Shown here in pieces: positions 60,166 to 64,000 of a stretch of DNA of 64,000 nt. The stretch is from Lactuca virosa. Its lineage: Eukaryota; Streptophyta; Magnoliopsida; Asterales; Asteraceae. The first letter of the stretch is position 1. Each line of letters starts with the position of its first letter. The notes under the pieces were generated by a model. The model was not told the origin of the DNA and made no database searches. It saw only the letters and a program-made list of their open reading frames with translations. A program made the translations under genes and the position numbers. The stretch spans positions 16,641,862 through 16,705,861 of the forward strand of contig CAKMRJ010003334.1 of assembly GCA_928212115.1 (NCBI GenBank), written 5' to 3'.

Positions 60166-61356
60166 GACGACAAAACATACGAAGCGATTGCTACTACAAC
60201 CTGCAGGCCTCAACTTAGGCGCAAAATCATGGCTCAATTACAAAACCGACTAGTTTGTGGGGTAATGTTTAGGCAATCATGTTTTGGTGATTATGTAAAC
60301 ATGCAGATGGGTGTGGAATGTCACCCTTTACTCTGTCACTATTTTATGTGCAAAGAATTTACAACTGTTGATCCAGTTGACCTACAAGAGCTTCTATTTC
60401 CGGTTGGCGACTATCGGGTTTGTTTTGACAGGAAAGCATTCTACATGGTCACCGGATTGCAGTTCGGGGAGTATCCCCCCCCCCCAATTCTGGTTTTGTA
60501 GAGTTCAGACAATGTGTGTTTCTATTTGTTCCGCTTTCACGTTTGGTGAAAGTTGCTGACCTTATGCATGTGTTCTATAACTTACTTCATCAATTAAGTA
60601 ATGCAGACGTGGTGAGAGTCTCCATGTTGTATATGTTAGAGCAAGGATTTTGAGGGAAATACCCTCGACAGCCGGTTACTGATGAACGTATGACACTTGT
60701 CTCTAATTTAGATGAGTTTAACAGGTATACAGTTTTTTTACACACATTATATCAAATGATACATATACTTATTAAGTGTAATTGTTGACATATGTACCCA
60801 TGGGATAGAGTGATATGGGATTTCACTTACAGACAACTACGTACTGTGTCTGACAAGATTGAGGAACATTTTGACCCTACTATGCCAAGAGTCGGTAGTA
60901 GACACACATATACTACACAAATATTTGTCGATGAATTTAAGATATGTCCACTATGTTTAATATCTTTTTAAGCAACAAGTAGTGTAACTTTGTTAAGTTT
61001 GTTAGTTGTTTGACTTCTTAATTTTGTAGATTTGGATCATGGATAAATTTCCCTATAGTAGTATAGTTGGTTCCCCTAGACTGGGTGTTATCCCTCGGGC
61101 AGTTACATACCCTAGGATGAGGCGTCTGCACGCTGCTGGGTGTGAATGTATTCTTGATGTTACCGATGCATGTAGCTTAGTTCACCTTATAGTTTATAAG
61201 TTGCTATGAGAAAATAACTTAAGATTAACCTTTATATATTGTTTTATGCAGCATCCCCCCAACGAATTGTTGCACCCTACTCAGCAGGAGCGTGCTGCTT
61301 TCTGGTGGATTGAGAATGTCTCGTGGATAGATGCTGCAGATTACGCTAATGTTTGA
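60166..61356 (+). pseudogene. DUF1985-domain gene, decayed
   Basis: From an acceptor at 60165 the frame reads through MFRQSCFGDYVNMQMG, then DPVDLQELLFPVGDYRVCFDR and MVTGLQFGEY, the order typical of the DUF1985 domain, which is often carried by Mutator-like transposons beside Ulp1 protease domains and in expanded plant families. An 11-C run at 60475-60485 breaks the frame; the remainder continues in the next frame (FVEFRQCVFLFVPLSRLVKV). A TGA follows near 60650. A donor-like AACAG|GTATAC at 60722 and later exon-like blocks (YPWDRVIWDF near 60793; VIPRAVTYPRMRRLHAAG near 61086; a block ending TGA at 61356) match the rest of the domain. Breaks and a missing acceptor point to a pseudogene. Confidence 0.7.
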
Positions 61357-61556
61357 GTTATGGTTTTTTCTTGTGTATGTTTTAAACAATTTCCTTATGA
61401 CGATGTAGCAAAAACAAGTTTCTGCTTCCGAACAATGTAAAATATTCTAATTTTGTACAAATATCATCACAGGTTTTAAGGTCAACAATATCATATTGTT
61501 GACTACTTTTTTGACAAGTTTTAACCGGAGGATTTGTTGATCCTATTATCGATAAC

Positions 61557-62944
61557 TGATGTGTGTAAAACCAACTAGTTTTAATCCTACTTTTTAAATA
61601 TAAATTTAACACACAAAAGGCAGTGTACCTGTCAATTGGTGGTATAATTAAGCAAGCAGGGTATCGAACACAGAGAACGACAAATTAAACTAACTACTAA
61701 AATTATCTAAAAAAGCAAATAATAAAAGGAAGGGTTTTCTCTAGTTTTGCAAGACTAGAAACTTAAACAATTAACTAAAACTTAAACTACCAACTAAGCA
61801 AGCAAAGATCAACTAAATTCAATAATAAAGAAGACTTCTGTTTAGGGTTGAATCCTTTATTCTTATGGTTGATTTTATGGCAAGTGCAATGGATTAACTT
61901 TTCATTGGCTACCGATTAGTGTGATTAGGTTCACGTTCGCTATTTCTAATCCTTAGAAAACAAATCAATTCAAATAGTGGCCAGTTGGTTAAATTAACAG
62001 GTTTTCCAGTTTATTGATTCGGGTTAAGTAAGACTTGTAGTGGTTAATTAAATTGGTCGTTCAATTAACCTCTTGCTGATGGTTCGTTACACAAGCTCAT
62101 ACATTAACTTACCTATTCTCTATTAACCCTAGTTTCACGTTCGCTATTCCTAGGCATATAACAATGTTTTCACATAAATCATATGAGATTAGCAATTAAG
62201 AGATGGTCATACAGCTTAATATACTGGTTAATTAACAGAAGAATAGTTATAATTAACACATAAGGTTCTTTAACAAGCTTAACAAAACATAATCACCAAA
62301 TTAAAGTAATCCAACCATAAAATCATACCATAATCATAAAGTCATCTATCCTAAACAGAAGATAATAGTTTTAGCTCATAATTAGAGTAAAACTAAGATA
62401 AAAAACGAAGTCAAGTAGCTCAAACATAGTTCAACTTAAGGAATAAGTAAGAATGGACTTGAATTTGCCTTGATTCTTCTCAAAATTGGATCTAGGGTTG
62501 ATTCTCTGACTTCCAGCGCCTTAGCAGGTCTTCTAATCGCAGCTTTTATCCAAGGGTTTCTTCTCCAAGGTCCTGTATCGATCTGAAAGACCTTTTTTAT
62601 AGATTAGAGGAGACTCGTCGAGTCCAGGGACTGACTCGTCGAGTCTCTCATTAAATCCCCGTGTACGGCAAGGCAATGACTCTTCTGCTTCGAGAATGTT
62701 CGTGGGAACTCGTCGAGTCAAGGGTCAACTCGTCGAGTCCTTCTTGGTTTTTGGCTCTTTTCTTCTTTCTTTGATCCTCGAGCTCCCGATAGCTTCTCCT
62801 GCTTCCTTTTGCTTCCGAGCACTTCTTTTGAACTGAAAATATAATTTAAACGTAATTAAGCATCTTTTGTTCCATAATTGCAATAAATTAGCCAAAAAGT
62901 ATTAATATTCTATACAAAATATATGACTAAATATGCACATATCA
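61557..62944 (-). mobile_element. 3' LTR of a gypsy-type element, minus strand
   Basis: On the minus strand it begins TGATATGTGCATATTTAG at 62944 and ends TTTTACACACATCA at 61557, 1388 bp with TG...CA ends. It contains the phrase TTCGATACCCTGCTTGC and two pairs of ACTCGTCGAGTC palindromes (62612-62645 and 62707-62739). To its right, on the minus strand just before the LTR, lies AAGTGTGGGGTAATT, a polypurine-like tract, so the element body extends beyond the window. The termini and tract resemble Athila-type elements (inference). Confidence 0.75.
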
Positions 62945-64000
62945 AATTACCCCACACTTGACTTTTGCTTGCCCCCAAGCAAAACTGAATTTTAAACATA
63001 CTAGCATCACATAAAACAATCCTAATCAAACCCAACCATTTTGCCAAGACCTCAATGCATGCATTTGTGTCTAAAATTTTTCCTAAAGAACCTCCATACT
63101 CTAAATACTCACAATCCTCATAAACACTTGCCCATTTCTTTCGAACAACGCTCATTTTATGCATCCATCCGAATCAATCCTCAGAAATTTTTTTTTAACC
63201 TCAAGGTATTTTTGTAAAGCAACCCAAGCATACATAGTCTGGAAAAAAAATTACAACTTTTCGATACCACAATGGAGCTCTTTGGAATTCTTCACTTCTT
63301 TGATATTTGATCTTCAATTTGTACTTTGAATTCATCACCTTTTTGTGTGATTTTTGGTATCTTCAACTTTTGAATTTCTTCAGAATTTTTTGATCTTTGA
63401 TCTTTAAACTTGATAGCTCCAAAAATTCTAACAATTTTTGGTAATTTCTCTTTTTTTTTCTTTTCATGTATATCTCACTTTTTTTCACTCAATACCTACA
63501 TGCTTAAGCAGGGGTGCTTAACTTCAACCCTTATTGGTTAAGATACAAGCCTTCCTGGATAGATCTCTGGTACACGATGCTAAACATATTGCGACCCTCA
63601 AACTAAGCGAGGTTGTGTTTTTGTTCCATGATTTCACTAGAATAAGGGATGCCACAAATGCATTATAACATATATTGGCTCAACTAAACATTTGGGTCCT
63701 CATAGAATCATAAAACATAATACTAGCATGAATCCTAATTGCTTTTACCATAATTTTCTGAATTAATCCTAGCAATTTTAATGCAAATTTTTTAAAATTA
63801 AGCCCAAATTAAGATGCTAATATAACCAACCCCCTACCCCACACTTAATTCATGCAATATCCCCATTTCATGCTATGCATGATAAAGAAAAACACAAAAG
63901 CAAAGAGGGAATTGGAACAAACTCCCCTGGGATAGTAGTGGCGAGGTTGATATTTATTCTTTTTAGCTCCATCTTCAGCTGACTTTGGCATGGGAACAGC
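62945..64000 (-). mobile_element. Internal 3' region of the minus-strand gypsy element
   Basis: The polypurine tract is followed (going right) by TTGCTTGGGGGCAAGCAAAA-like sequence on the minus strand, an element landmark. The rest is untranslated tail, with no domain recognised. The frame at 62910-63164 is not convincing. Confidence 0.6.

Noticed and set aside
62910..63164. 84-codon minus-strand frame beside the gypsy LTR
   Set aside because: It spans the LTR boundary and the polypurine tract, so it cannot be a normal element gene.

Overview
The window is plant nuclear DNA. It is AT-rich and dominated by transposons, with GT-AG introns, a Rab GTPase and an SKU5-like gene of plant type. The long LTRs carrying repeated GACTCGNCGAGTC palindromes are a style I associate with lettuce (Lactuca) and related Asteraceae; that assignment is recognition from memory, not a database match. 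Only two intact-looking host protein genes are visible. One is a six-exon RAB18/RABC2-type small GTPase at 31341-33834. The other is a six-exon SKU5-similar (SKS/NTP303-type) multicopper-oxidase-like secreted protein at 50353-52618. A decayed DUF1985-type gene lies at 60166-61356, a decayed U6 snRNA copy at 30585-30686 (minus strand), and two small possible gene fragments lie near 28.5 kb and 47.1 kb.

Layout. From 1 to 11 kb is a pile of long LTRs. A window-truncated LTR ends at 1674. A copia-type solo LTR lies at 2252-3044. A plus-strand LTR at 3815-6719 is itself split by a non-autonomous hAT element with a perfect 8-bp target duplication. A minus-strand LTR lies at 6720-8131, and a solo LTR at 8653-10343 has perfect 5-bp duplications. 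From 11 to 21 kb are unassigned AT-rich DNA, an array of AATCACATGTGATT palindromes, a 1-kb GGT-type minisatellite, a 1.1-kb foldback element and a PIF/Harbinger-like MITE. From 21 to 31 kb are another solo LTR sitting in the loop of an inverted repeat, a Mutator-like MITE with 9-bp duplications, a tandem duplication and the U6 pseudogene. From 31 to 34 kb is the RABC2 gene. From 35 to 47 kb are nested copia elements: a complete 5370-bp element with 433-bp LTRs, TSD AGCAT and a gag-only coding region, inserted into an older retroelement reading frame. From 47 to 50 kb are a further long LTR and a Tourist-like MITE. From 50 to 54 kb are the SKS gene and, 138 bp after its stop codon, a 1.25-kb TIR element. 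From 54 to 64 kb are SINE-like, CACTA-like and foldback elements, a minus-strand solo LTR, the DUF1985 pseudogene and the 3' end of a minus-strand gypsy element that runs off the window.

The most unusual signal is shared by LTRs that otherwise look unrelated. They carry 13-bp palindromes of the form N4-CGNCG-N4', in pairs whose centres are 20-23 bp apart, most often 21. The flanking N4 word differs between lineages (GACT, CTCA, AACA, GCCA) while the CGNCG core and the spacing are kept. The same long LTRs also share a splice-like unit, AG|GTGAGT ... TTTCAG|GTAC, of about 0.4 kb, which encloses a lineage-specific tandem array. I know of no description of either feature.
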